64,000 bases of DNA. It comes from Iris pallida (Eukaryota; Streptophyta; Magnoliopsida; Asparagales; Iridaceae). The DNA lies in NCBI GenBank assembly GCA_029216955.1, contig JANAVB010033216.1, forward strand, positions 10,155,408-10,219,407, in the 5' to 3' direction. The notes beneath the pieces were generated by a model. It had not been told where the DNA came from. It saw nothing but the letters and a program-made list of their open reading frames with translations, and ran no database searches. A program made the position numbers and the translations under genes. This document shows, one piece after another, positions 30,601-43,789 of the stretch (the first letter of the stretch is position 1; each line of letters begins with the position of its first letter).

Positions 30601-32272
30601 ATGCCTTATATGTAGTGAGTATATATGTATTATATATATATATATATATATGCAATGTTAGCCTATACAATGTGGGCTATGTATGTTTTGTCTAAAACTA
30701 AGATGTAAGCCATGTTATGATAACTTAGCTAAAATGCCATGTAATGTATGAACCCATGCCATGGGTGATATGCCTAGTGGTCTAAACTAATATGGGCATG
30801 TGTATATATGAGTATATGTAAATAAGTATATAGGCTTGTATGATATGTAAAATAGGTAATACAATATATGCATGGATAATGTGGTATGTAAATTGTAGGG
30901 TTGATAGCTTGTATAGCCTTGTGATTGGTGTGTGATTACTAGACTAGGCTTGGTTAGGCCTAGTGAGACTTATTAGACTTGTTAGGGTCAGTCTTGACCT
31001 AGTTGACCTAGTTTGACTAGTGTAGTTGACCAGAGTTGACCAAGAGTTGACTTTGGCCTAGATTGACCTGGAATCATGTAGAATTCATAGTAGGACTTCA
31101 TTATATCATTTTAGACTTGTTGTGACTTGTGCTGTTCTGATTAGGAGCCAGACACCTCTCCTCGGACAGTATATTTGCTTCAGACATTCTGATACGAGGC
31201 GAGTACATTCTCTGATCATTTCATATCATGTTTAGAATTATTTTCCTGCTTTAAATTACTTTAATTGATACTGTCACGTTGGTCACACGGATTGGTACTA
31301 TATGGATCTTTTCATGAGATGTTATCCCCCTCGGGAGCATCGGATACAGCATGTTTTGTGCGTTTCATAAATCATCACGTATCTCTATGCTTCCTCTGAT
31401 TCACGAACCGCCTGTGACACATGTACTCTCATGTTCACAGAGCCCCCATGAATCACCTTCACGTATCACTCATTTTATGAGCCATGTGAAGTTTCACGAA
31501 TCTTAACATAACTTGAACAGATCTTTGTGTATCGATTGGGGATGGGGGAGTGGAAATAGACATGTGAATATTATCCCAGTAGCTGTAGTCATGAATCACT
31601 CTCTTAGATGTAGTCATGAACCTCTTATGCCATTCACATGTTTATATTTTACTCTGACTCACTAGTCACTATTAGCTCTCTACTTATAGTAGATATTTCT
31701 ATTACAGTTCTCTCTCTGTTTACATACTGCATTTCTTCAGTATCTATATCTTACTTTACTGCATGTCTATATTTTCTAACCTGCTATGAACTGTTGAGAT
31801 GTACTGTACTCGCTCCTGTCCTGACTGGACCTGTTGAAAATATTACAGAGAACGAGGAGGAGGCCTGGGAGGATACCTTCTTCGGATAGCTCTAGCTGAG
31901 GACTTCACCCCACTGCCTAGACTAGTCTAGTTAGGTCTTATCTTATTTTCTGTTGTCTTGAGTCTGTTTAACTAGTCCTTACTTTTGTTCAGAGATGTTG
32001 AGTTGTATATTTTCTTTTCTTCTGTAAGCTGAGATATGTACTCTGGATATTTGCTGGGATATTATCCTAGACTTTTCTATATTCAGTATTTCCTTGAGTT
32101 CTATATCATATTGTGTTCTCTTCCTCCTTAGTTGTGATTGAGTTCATTTACTGCTTATTATTATATTGCTAGATGTATGTTGACCTAGGACAGCGTTCTA
32201 CCGCCGACACTACGGCGTAGGTTGGGCGTTGTTACGTTCTCGTACCCTCACAGTGGGTGCGGGTCGTGACAC
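27656..32272 (+). mobile_element. E1 3' LTR, complete, 4617 bp
   Basis: It begins TGTAACACCC and ends CGTGACA, followed by the CATCG duplication. It has a TATA box at 28224-28231, a CpG-rich block around 28735-28990, and a CA/TA repeat zone (30470-30655). Divergence from the 5' LTR is small, about 1-2 percent in the parts I compared by eye. Confidence 0.92.
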
Positions 32273-34690
32273 ATCGACATTACGAAACGAACTAGTCGGG
32301 ATTGAATCGAAGAATTGAGTAAAGGATTTGTACTCGATCGAGAGTCAGAGATGAGAGTATCGTAAGAGACCTTGGGTCAGAAAGATTGTTGCCTTTGAGC
32401 ATCGTAGACTCAAGTTGACCTCTTGTGTCGGGAGAGATTAATCACGATGTCTGGATAAGTTACCTAGCGGGGGTATCCCCAGACGCGATGCGTAGGCAGA
32501 CTAATACTCAATGCTATTCTACTCCCTACATTACATTAAAATATATCAGCCTACTATTTTGCCCCTAAGTGCTCTGAGAGCTAGTCCGTACGCTAGTTTG
32601 ATTTTCTCTACCTTGTGACGCACTCGTACCCTCGAGAACCATCTTCCATCTGTTCTGTGAGACGTTATCACGCCCCAGTACTGGAATATGGAGACGGACG
32701 TAGACCAGCTATACCGTATATGGTACAAAGATGTCAAACGGTGATTACAGCTGTCAATCTTATTGGGTATCCTAGCATGCAATCAATCTATGGCCTAAAT
32801 TCGATCTCATATCCACAGGCAGTAACAATAAAATAATCAGCAAGAAAAAGAACCATATGAAAAGCAGAAAATACTTATATGATAATCATAAAGTCTACAG
32901 TAAAAATAATATAGACAATAATACCTTCCCACACAGTCCCTACATGGTCTGGAACTGAAGCACATCCTCCAAGTCAAGTCTGGAAGATCCACAGGGTCGG
33001 TTACTAGCAATCTGGGAACAATCCAGGGTTGATCAGGCCAACCGCAGCAAGTACTAGAAAGGAAGGCTCAAGAACGGGCGAAGAAACTAGCAGGATAAAA
33101 TATATGACAGGAAAACATATACGAATAGTAAATAAGGGTAAAAATCGTGCGGTACCAACACACACTAACAATCCACAACTAATGCAGCTAAATAACCAAC
33201 AATCATCACAGTCACCCTAACATCCAATAATACCTGCATCGCTAACTGGAACTCGTAGTCTGTCCTCAGAACAGCAATCCATCCCTACACCGAACAAGGA
33301 CAAAGGAATAAATTACCGACCGGGACATCGTTACATACCAGCAAACTTTGTAAGCTGTAAGCCAAACAATTTAGGTGAATAAGCGGCCACTCAAATACCT
33401 ACGACTTTCTATATGGAGGTTGGGCTGCCCAAAACATGCAAAATATAGGAATCCTCAAATCGTGTCGATCCAGCAGCACTAGCGGGGCCAAATATAACAA
33501 GACAGGATAATCACCGATCCCTCGTAAGGCCTCCGTGCAAGACAAGACAAGCATATAATACATAGTACATAAAGTAGCCAGATACTGCCATCCTCTAATG
33601 TGGACGGTAATAATATCCGTGGCGTCCAACCAAAATAAGTGGCTTGTACTATACGATCTCGAGATTATGTTCCCTTCCAATACTTCTACCATTCAAGTTA
33701 CCTAGATAAACCCTACTATTATCCAGAATCACATGCCGTGGTCACATGATCATCCTCCTAGATGTCGTACCTCAGCACGAGATCGTTAAGTATGAATCAA
33801 TCTCGGTACCTAGAGTCCCAAATGGTGATTCATTCTTAGTATAATGCAACAAGCAATCAATCAATCATATCCACGCTCAAGACTATAGGCCAACAACCAG
33901 GGTACCCGTGCAGGTAATCATATAATAACTATAATAACAGGCTGGCACCGCAGTATAAAATAAACAAAAAATAGCACCTCAGTGCGCAGTTGACTGGAAG
34001 CACCTCAGTACAATAACAGGGCCAGTACCTCAAAGGGTAATCTAGAAATCATAGCACGGATACACGTAGTCATGTCGGGAATAAGGATAATCAGTCAGTC
34101 ACATAAAGTCATCTGCCTACATCGTAGTATGGGTATCAGGTCAGGTACACGGTGGGGATCTCTATTATAATAGCATCTCAAGCACACATGGGAGCCTACA
34201 GCTCTAATCATCAAGTCGGTCTATCCACTAGATCAATCTATCAATAGTTCTCCCATCCACGATGGAAATCAGGTCAAAAAAATACAATCACTAGATACTA
34301 CGCTAATCACCATAAACAATGCTAGGCCCTCTGGCTCACAAGAACCCTCTGAATCAATGATCACACGCTTATCAGCAACCAAGTCTCCCAACTACCGGGA
34401 TACAATAATGGTACCAGGTTTTGGGCACTTTGGAAGTCGGGTAAAAAATTATATAATGATACCCTCGATATTCTCCTCATTCCGCGAAACACTCGCACAA
34501 TCATCAAAATCCAGGAATCCATATGGTCAAACTGATCAAAGTAGAACATCATCTAAAAAGGAAATGGCAGTACTATCCAAGAATCCACGTGAGTCTACCA
34601 AATCAATATCTTAGGATAATACTCTCTATAATACTCAATCCTCAGATATATCCAAAGGTCACAATTTCAATACATAGGACAACTGTCAGC
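32273..34690. other. Flank: continuation of E0, then unassigned sequence
   Basis: 32273-32277 is the right CATCG duplication of E1. The next 200 nt or so resemble the E0 interior in composition (TCGA-rich). From about 32530 the plus strand becomes rich in A and C, opposite in skew to E0, which suggests another repeat in the other orientation. I see no conserved coding motif; the short ORFs here are isolated and low in information. No 3' LTR of E0 could be recognised. Confidence 0.5.
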
Positions 34691-34695
34691 CATAT
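34691..34695. other. E3 target-site duplication, left copy (CATAT)
   Basis: CATAT precedes the first E3 LTR and recurs at 62655-62659 after the third LTR, 28 kb away. It shows that the three LTRs belong to one insertion locus. Confidence 0.8.
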
Positions 34696-36037
34696 TGTAA
34701 CGCCCAGTCCCAAAATACTTAGGACCAAGTACGTAGACATGCCAGCTGCATACATACGAAGCATACTCCAATATACGAAAATCTCGTATGTATACATAAG
34801 CTGTAAAATACAGTAACCATGAAACTAATCTCATCCACAAACCAATATATCATAAAATCAACTTACTAAAGTCATTTGTATAAAACGTTGGGCGGAGACA
34901 AATCTACTACCAACAAAAAGAGACAAATACATAGCAACGATGGAAGAGTCGAGCGAAGCAAAAGACGATCCAAAAGCTAGCATCGCGAAGGTAGATTGTA
35001 AACTATGTCCTTGGCTAGAGCACCTGCGAAAATCACAAACACACCTTGAGAAATCACCAGGTCCTCAGAGGGATGTAACAAGATACAGGAAGAACATGCT
35101 AATATAAACTGTCAAAATAATAAAATAATATACAAAAGACTAACTAGACACAAATATGCAAAGGGGATTCTAACCGTCTAATGTGCAATTTAGAGGACAA
35201 CTTTTATTGCGCATGGATGAAATTTAGGCTATAAGTACGTAACTGGTATCCAGTCATCCGTATCAGGTCGTAACGTCCAAAACGTCAGAGGGTATCTGCA
35301 AATAAAATCTCGCCATAGTTCCTTTCGAAAACTATGGTTTACCTGTTTAGCTTTCCATACGCACTAGTGACTGGCCTCCCCCAAGATTTCCCATGCTGAC
35401 TAAGTCATGTCCATGACCCGCCCAGTTTTGTAACTGCTCGAGTCTCTATACCTTAATCGTAGCAGTTACGATCTATCCGTCACACGATAATAGAGATGGC
35501 CAGTCCATAAGTCGTGCCCCTACCAAAATGTCTCAAACCGTGTAGTATAAATGTCATGGCCAAAGGAGATATAAGGATATCCCCCAACAAGAAGGTAGTC
35601 CGCTAAAACTAAGTCAACATGCACAAAGTAAAGCAAAACAATAAAAAATGACTAATAGAGTCGCTTGTACCCAAGTATGGCTTGGATGCACAGTTTATAA
35701 CAAAAGAAACTAACAAAGTAAATAAATGTTGAAATTAAATAATATGACAGTAAATATAGCAAGGTATACTTGCCTGGTATGACGCCTTGTGTGCTGCGAT
35801 GATCAATGTGGCACCAATATAGCTTTGATGTTACAACTACATAAGACGGCCACCGATGATGGTATGGACTGTTTTGCCAGGTCCAAAATAAACAATTTGG
35901 CTAGGAACAGCATAAAGATGTACAGAGTTGGCGAGGAAATAGAATAATCGGATTAGGCACGGTCAAGAGTCGACGATCGAAGGGTTTGCATAAATAATAT
36001 ATATACTAATTTAGGAATTATTTATAGCACTTGAAAT

Positions 36038-36076
<39 letters not shown>

Positions 36077-36274
36077 CAAAATATTCATTTAGGTAAATAC
36101 TTAAATCAAAATTGTTTTACGCAAAACTATAAAATCCATGTTTGTTTAAAATAGGGTCTTTAGTAGAAAAACAATATCTCATTGAAATAGTATATATGTT
36201 TAAAAATGGCTAGTAATACTATAATAATATACTTAATCAAAACATTGAAATTACTCATAGACACAAAACCCAGA

Positions 36275-36277
<3 letters not shown>

Positions 36278-36346
<69 letters not shown>
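36278..36346. repeat. (TA)n microsatellite in E3 LTR1
   Basis: About 34 uninterrupted TA units. A second array lies at 36041-36072. The equivalent zones of LTR2 and LTR3 have different lengths. Confidence 0.95.
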
Positions 36347-36349
<3 letters not shown>

Positions 36350-37902
36350 CACCCTGATATAAGAATATGATTAAACTTGAATATTCGGTTTGAAAATATA
36401 TGTATGCCAAAAACTCTATATATTTGTTCTAAATTTTGAAACTGTTATAAATGTATCAATAACCGTAAGTAATATTTTACCAAAGAGGTACTGATGGTGT
36501 TAAAATAACAAGATAGGCTAATATTATATGTATTTTCAAAGTGGTAATATACTCCTAGTATTAGTATATAACTAGTTTTGACAAAACAATCATAATTTAT
36601 TAATAACAATAAATTAAAGAAATTATAATAAAAGAAACCAAAAATAAAGAAAGAAAAACCAACAAACAATAGGAATAAATTGTAAGCAGCAACTGCTGCT
36701 GAGTGCTCCTCTCTTTTGTTAGAAGGAGTTGGGAGAGGGAGAAAGAATGAACTCAACGAAGAGAGGGAAAGGAAGAGGAGCGCAAGCGAGAGAGAGAGGT
36801 CAGAGAGAGATGGAGACGAGAGTGGCTCGGGGGAAATGGAAGGCGGTGTGGCTCTGCGTAGGTCGGCGACCATGGAGGAGAAATGGGGGATCTGCAGCGA
36901 GGGAAATAAGGGCACGCAGGCGGTGAAGTTGCCGGAGTCGAGGATCTCAACAGAGGGATGCAAGAACCTCCGGCATGATGGCGGCGGTCAGGGCTCGACA
37001 GAGGCACTGAGGAAGTGGGGTGGTGTCCAGACGGTCTGTCGAGGCCTTGGCGGTGATGTGCACGTACGGCCACAGCGTCGCTGGCGCGGGCTAAGCTAGG
37101 CGAGGTCCTAGCGGAGCTAGGTAGGGGGTTATTTATTTTTTTCCTGGTTGTGGTGGATTGGGCGTGCCATGGCGGCGGCGGTGGCTGTAGTTCAGTGATG
37201 GTGTTTTGTGAAGGGGTCGGTGACGTTTGGCTGTGGTAGACACGAAGTGAGTCAGGGCCGGGGTTTAGAGCTCCGACTAGGCTGGGAAGGGCTGCTGTTT
37301 TGATGGCGGGGGATGTCTCGGTTGGTGTTGTGTCAGCAACGGAGAGGGGACTGGAGGCTACAAATCGGTGTTGGAGGACTAGGGGTTTGGCCGAGAGAGG
37401 AGGAGAGCGGTGATGGGGGCGGTGAGGCTGTGGTTTAGGCCAGAACGGTGGCACGGTGTGGTTATAGTGCCTTGGGCTGATGGTGGGGACGGGTGGTTAT
37501 GCGCCGTGGAGACCGCAGGTAGTTGTGCTGGTGGTATTGCACCGGAGAAGGCGGGTCGGGCGTGGTATATGATGGTGATCGGTGGTCGGGAACGATTGTC
37601 GGTTGGGGATGGCCGTGGTGGCTTGGGGCCGGGTTATGGCAGGACCGGTGGTAACGGCAAAGTGTTCCTGATGGTGCGGTGGATGTGTCGGGGTTCTCGC
37701 GGAGTTGGCGAGGAGGGTGGCTCGATTAGGTTTAGGGATAGGTTAGAGAATTTATTGTGTCGGGGGTATGTCCGACACGGAAGAGATTTATGTATATGTA
37801 AAAGTTAAAATAAAAATTTGAATGGGAAACATGGACACGATGCACGTGGGTGGGAAAATATTTGTGGAATAATATTGTGGAGAACTCAATGGGAAGCTCC
37901 CC

Positions 37903-37910
37903 TATATATA
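37903..37910 (-). promoter_or_regulatory. E3 LTR1 TATA box
   Basis: TATATATA inside the palindrome CCCTATATATAGGG, conserved in all three LTRs (also 43012-43019 and 61878-61885). On the minus strand it precedes AGCTTCCCATTGAG, the likely start region. Confidence 0.65.
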
Positions 37911-38681
37911 GGGTTGAGAAAATCCTTAGTAGATAAGGATTGGACCAAAATAGATAATTAATTTATTTAATCTAAATTGAATTAAAACAATTTCATTCAA
38001 ATCTATATAAATTTTAAATCAAGATAATATCGAATAATGAATCAATCTTATTCAAAGATCTATATAGAATTTATTTAATAAAATCATCATCCAATTTATT
38101 TGTGATAAACTAGTATAAAATTAATTTTTTTTATAACTTGAAAAATATGCTATAATATTAATTTCGAAAATCACAATAAATATTTTTAAATATCGATAGG
38201 AGATACTTGGAATTACTCTTTGTATAATAAATAATTAAAATTTCAAAATTATGAATAATACTTCAAAAATACCTTTGTAGTAAAATTAGGATAGATAATA
38301 ATAAAATAAATTTTGAAACATTAAATCATCTACACGAATCAAATTTCGTGTACTTCGCATTCAACTAGTACAAAATATCTATGTATACATTATTTTTGAA
38401 ATCGGTATAAATAAATAAAAATTGTCACTAGTGCGACGAAAATTTCTATTTCAAGCAAAATAAAATATTTACTATACTAATAGTAAAATGAACTTTATGT
38501 TTTCTATATTAATAAAATTCATAAATAAAATGTTTTCAAAATATGTACCTCGCATATATTCGCACTCGACGAGCAAATATAAAAAATGCAAATGAGCGCG
38601 CGACGTTCAAATTCGAAAACAAAATCAATACCAAATAAAAATTAAATTTTAAAATCATGGTAAAAATTTAGGGGGTTTACA

Positions 38682-39872
38682 TCCTACCCAACTTATAAAA
38701 ATTTTGTCCTCAAAATTAAGAAGTATCGAGGGTATGGAGGGTACAAGAGTATGTTGACAAGGGAATACGTTCAAATCATTAGGCGCGGCAAAGAAACGAC
38801 GTTTTAACACGACGTGCATTAGAAAATCGTGATTTAAATAGTAGGAAATTAAATCACGGATATGGTTTTGAATGATAGTCTCTAGTCAATGATAACACAA
38901 ATTTGAGAATAGTAAGGAATCGAGTAAATTAAATAGGATAATTTAGGGACTTAGGAGATATGGTTTATTAAGAGAAAACGATATACTAGTCATCTAGGTT
39001 GAGAGCATGATTAGGAGAACGATTGGAATCATTCTAAGGGTTCCAAAAGATTAGAAAGTCGCATGAGTAGCTCATGGCAAGGTTATAGTCATATGACTTG
39101 GCCGACGGCTAGCTACGCCTTTGTAAAACATTAAGAGTTCAAGGGAGATGTGAGCGAGTACAATTGCGAGTTCAAATGCGATTTAATAGTTAGAAAAGGA
39201 GGTTGTCGGTTGCGGTTGAGATCCTAGAGGGCAAGTTTAACTATATCTCAAATCACGTAGGATAATCGTATGAAAAGCGAACCAAAGTTACTAGGTTGAT
39301 CAGATCATCATGCACCGTTCCTGATTAGACCAATATGTTGTTGTGCGCGCGCTCAATAGCATAAGTCATGAACAAGCTCGATAAATGGATAAGCTTGTAA
39401 AACTAGATTATAGTAGCAACATTAGGGGGTAAAAACATAGGCATGGGAGATTAAGATTGAAAGAAAGTAGAATTAGTTCAAAACTCCTTAAGAATCCAAG
39501 TCATGCCTTGTTTTGGTGCCTATACAGTCATTCTACTGTTTACTTGTCTAAGGCTTGGTTAAGGTCATAAGAAAGGTTAGGTCACAAGGCATTCTACCCA
39601 ACTTACAAGAGTTAAACTAATGGTGTTTTGGGACAAATGAAATATGTCTATATAGTAGGGGTCACCTTCCTAACCTTTAGCAAGCACGATGGGAAGATAA
39701 GAATAAGGATAGAAGGAATCAAACAAGATGCAAATTAAGGAGTCAAAATAGAATTTAAGGAGGTCAAGTATGAGGATGAGATCCTAGACTCTAATCCTAT
39801 ACACAGGCTTGTTTGGTACGGTAAAGTAATCAAACAATTTATCGTAGACCTACATGGTCCACCACAAAAATA
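38682..39872 (-). mobile_element. E3 interior 1, non-coding
   Basis: 1191 bp. The downstream (left) end has the polypurine tract and the palindrome variant AATTTTGAGGACAAAATT, in which both halves have lost their CpG. The upstream (right) end has the primer site at 39847-39864 (TGGTGGACCATGTAGGTC, two differences from tRNA-Ile) 8 nt from LTR2. No ORF of note on either strand. Confidence 0.8.
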
Positions 39873-41405
39873 TGTAACGTCCCAGTCCCAAAATACTTAG
39901 GACTAAGTACGTAGACATGCCAGCTGCATATATACAAAGCATACTCCAATATACGAAAATCTCGTATGTATACATAAGCTATAAAATACAGTAACCATGA
40001 AACTAATCTCATTAACAAACTAATATATCATAAAATTAACTTATTAAAGTCATTTGTACAAAACGTTGGGCGGAGACAAATCTACTACCAACAAAAAGAG
40101 AGAAATACATAGCAACGATGGAAGAGTCGAACGAAGCGAAAGACGATCCAAAAGCTAGTATTGCGAAGGTAGGTTGTAAACTATGTCCTTGGCTAGAGCA
40201 CCTGCGAAAATCACAAACACACCTGGAGAAATCACCAGGTTCTCAGAGGGACGTAACAACATACAGGAAGGACATGCTAATATGAACTGTCAAAATAATA
40301 AAATAATATACAAAAGACTAACCTAGACATAAATATGCAAAGGGGATTCTAACCGTCTAATGTACAATTTAGAGGACAACTTTTATTGCGCATGGGTGGG
40401 ATTTAGGCTATAAGTACGTAACTGGCATCCAGACATCCGTATCCGGTCGTAACGTCCAAAACGTCAGAGGGTATCTGCAAATAAAATCAAGCCATAGTTT
40501 CTTTCAAAAACTATGGTTTACCTGTTTGGCTTCCCATACGCACTAGTGACTGTCCTTCCCCAAGATTTCCCACGCTGACCAAGTCATGTCTATGATCCGC
40601 CCAGTTTTGTAACTATTCGAGTCTCTATATTTTAATCATAGCAGTTACGATCTATCCGTCACACGACAATAGAGATGGCCAGTCCATAAGTCGTGCCCCT
40701 AGCAAAATATCTCAAACCGTGTAGTGTGAGTGTCATAGCCAAAGGAGATATAAGGATATCCCCAACAAGGAGGTAGTCCGCTAAAACTAAGTCAACATGC
40801 ACAAAGTAAAGCAAAACAATAAAAAATGACTAATAGAGTCACTTGCACCCAAGTATGGCTTGGACGTACAGTTTATAACAAAAGAGACTAACAAAGTAAA
40901 TAAATGCTGAAAATAAATAATATGATAGTAAATATAGCATGGTATACTTGTCTGGTGTGACGCTTTGTGTGCTGCGATGATCAATGTGGCACCAATATGG
41001 CTTTGATGTTACAACTACGCAAGACGGCCTCCGATGATGCTATGGACTCTTCTGCTAGGTCCAGAATAATCAATTTGGCTAGGAACGGCATAAAGATGGA
41101 TAGAGTTGGCGAGGAAATAGAATAATCGGATTAGGCACAATCAAGAGTCAACGATCGAAGGGTTTGCGTAAACAATATATATACTAATTTAGGAATTATT
41201 TATAGTACTTGAAATTACATATATATTTTTTTATTAATCAAAATATTCTTTTAGGTAAATACTTAAATCAAAATCGTTTTACGCAAAACTATAAAAAAAT
41301 CCATGTTTGTTTAAAATAGGGTCTTTAGTAGAAAAACAATATCTCATTGAAATAGTATATATGTTTAAAAATGGCTAGTAATACTATAATAATTATATAT
41401 ATATA

Positions 41406-41464
<59 letters not shown>

Positions 41465-43789
41465 CTGATATAAGAATATGATTAGGCTTGAATATTCGGT
41501 TTAAAAATATATGTATGCCAAAAACTCTATATATTTGTTCTAAATTTTGAAACTATTATAAATGTATTAATAACCGTAAGTAATATTTTACCAAAGGGGT
41601 ACTGATGGTGTTAAAATGACAAGACAGGCTAATATTATATGTATTTTCAAAGTGGTAATATACTCCTAGTATTAGTATATAACTAGTTTTGACAAAACAA
41701 TCATAATTTATTAATAACAATAAATTAAAGAAATTATAATAAAAGAAACCAGAAATAAAAAAAGAAAAACCAACAAACAATAGAAATAAAGTGTAAGCAG
41801 CAACTGCTGCTGAGTGCTCCTCTCTTTTGTTAGAAGGAGTTGGGAGAGGGAGAAAGAATGAACTCAACGAAGAGAGGGAAAGAAAGAAGAGCGGAAGCGG
41901 GAGAGAGAGGTTACAGAGAGATAGAGACGAGAGTGGCTCGAGGGAAATGGAAGGCGGTGTGGCTCCGCGTAGGTCGGCGATCACGGAGGAGAAATGGGGG
42001 ATCTGTAGCGAGGAAAAGGAGGGCGCGCAGGCGGTGAAGTCGCCGGAGTCGAGGATCTCGGCAGAGGGGTGCACGCGCCTCCGGCGTGTTGGCGGCGGTC
42101 AGGGCTCGACGGAGGCGCGAAGGAAGTGGGGTGGTGTAAAGACTGTCCGTCGAGGCCTGGCGGTGATGCGCACGTGCGGCCACAGCGTCGCTGGCGCGGG
42201 CTAAGCTAGGCGAGGTCACAGCGGAGCTAGGTAGGGGTTTATTTGTTTTTTTTCTGGTGGTGGTGGATTGGGCGTGTCGTGGTGGCGGCGGTGGCTGTAG
42301 TTCGGTGATGGTGTTTTGTGAAGGGGTCGGTGACGTTTAGCTATGGTGGACACGGAGTGAGTCTGGGTCAAGGTTTAGTGCTCCGACTAGGTGGAAAGGG
42401 CTGCTGTTTTGATGGAGGGGGATGTCTCGGTTGGTGATGTGTCAGAAACGGAGGGGGGACTGGAGGCTATAAATCGGTGTTTGGGGATTAGGGGTTTGGC
42501 TGGGAGAGGAGGAGAGTGGTGATGGGGGCGGTGAGGCTGCGGTTTAGGCCAGAACGGTGGCGCGGTGTGGTGGTATTGCCTTGGGCTGATGGTGGTGACG
42601 GGTGGTTATGCGGTGTGGCGGCCGCAGGTAGTGGTGTTGGTAGTATGGCACCGGAGAAGGAGGGTCGGGCGTGGTATATGATGGTGATCGATGGTCGGGA
42701 ACGATTGTCTGTTGGGGATGGCCGTGGTGGCTTGGGGCCGGGTTATGGCCGGACCGGTGGTGACGACGAAGTGTTCCTGATGTTGCGGTGGGTGTGTCGG
42801 GGTTCTCACGGAGTTGGCGAGGAGGCTGGCTCGATTAGGTTTAGGGATAGGTTAGAGAATTTATTGTGTCGGGGGTGTGTCTGACACGGAAGAGATTTAT
42901 GTATATTTAAAAGTTGGAATAAGAATTTGGATGGAAAACATGGACACGATGCACGTGGGTGGAAAAATATTTGTGGAATAATATTGTGGAGAACTCAATG
43001 GGAAGCTCCCCTATATATAGGGTTGAGGAAATCCTTAGTAGATAAGGATTGGACCCAAATAGATAATTAATTTATTTAATCTAAACTGAATTAAAACAAT
43101 TTCATTCAAATCTATATAAATTTTAAATCTAGATAATATCGAATAATGATTCAATCTTATTCAAAAATCTATATAGAATTTATTTAATAAAATCATCATC
43201 CAATTTATTTGTGATAAACTAGTTTAAAATTATTATTTTTTATAACTTGAAAAATATGCTATAATATTAATTTCGAAAATCACATAAATATTTTTAAATA
43301 TCGATAGGAAATACTTGGAATTACTCTTTGTATAATAAATAATTAAAATTTCAAAATTATGAATAATACTTCAAAAATACCTTTGTAGTAAAATTAGGAT
43401 AGATAATAATAAAATAAATTTTGAAAATTTAAATCATCTACACGAATCAAATTTTGTGTACTTCGCATTCAACTAGTACGAAATATCTATGTATATATTA
43501 TTTTTGAAATCGGTATAATTAAATAAAAATTGCCACTCGTGCGACGAAAATTTCTATTTCAAGCAAAATAAAATATTTACTATACAAATAGTGAAATGAA
43601 CTGTTTGTTTTCTATATTAATAAAATTCATAAATAAAACGTTTCCAAAATATGTACCTCGCACATATTCCCACTCGACGAGCAAATATGAAAAATGCAAA
43701 TGAGCGCGCAACATTCAAATTCGAAAACAAAATCAATACCAAATAAAAATAAAATTTTAAAATCATAGTAAAAATTTAGGGAGTTTACA
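39873..43789 (-). mobile_element. E3 LTR2 (middle LTR)
   Basis: 3917 bp, closely similar to LTR1 along its whole length: same TATA box (43012-43019), same GC-rich block (about 41940-42880), (TA)n array at about 41394-41462. It serves as 3' LTR of one unit and 5' LTR of the next. Confidence 0.85.

Larger units (their letters stand above)
3957..32272 (+). mobile_element. E1: non-autonomous giant-LTR retrotransposon with gag remnant, host of the Tat insertion
   Basis: E1 is bounded by CATCG duplications. It has a 5' LTR (3957-7822 plus 25032-25779), an interior of only 1.9 kb (25780-27655) and a 3' LTR (27656-32272, 4617 bp). The two LTRs align throughout with few differences. The interior has a tRNA-Ile-type primer site, a structured leader, a gag-like frame with zinc knuckles and a polypurine tract, but no protease, reverse transcriptase or integrase. 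It fits the class of LTR elements that keep only gag (TR-GAG) and would depend on an autonomous relative of the E2 type. The Tat element splits its 5' LTR. Confidence 0.88.
34696..38681 (-). mobile_element. E3 LTR1 (3' LTR of the array)
   Basis: 3986 bp, plus strand from TGTAACGCCC to GGGTTTACA. A minus-strand TATA box (TATATATA, 37903-37910) in the context CCCTATATATAGGGG lies about 770 nt from the LTR start. Just downstream of it is a GC- and CpG-rich block (about 36840-37760), then CT-rich and AT-rich sequence with (TA)n arrays at 36278-36346 and 36041-36072. ORFs in the GC-rich block, such as 36753-37454 minus and 37410-37808 plus, overlap each other on opposite strands. Confidence 0.85.

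Noticed and set aside
32273..34690. Host gene or coding remnant in the flank
   Set aside because: Only short isolated ORFs without motifs or consistent splice signals; composition is repeat-like.
36753..37808. ORFs of 233 and 132 codons on opposite strands in the GC-rich block of E3 LTR1, with 122-codon relatives at 42516 and 61382
   Set aside because: They overlap antisense in a GC-rich zone poor in stops. The 233-codon frame is broken in the other LTRs, and the 122-codon frame shows free amino-acid change between copies. No known domain.
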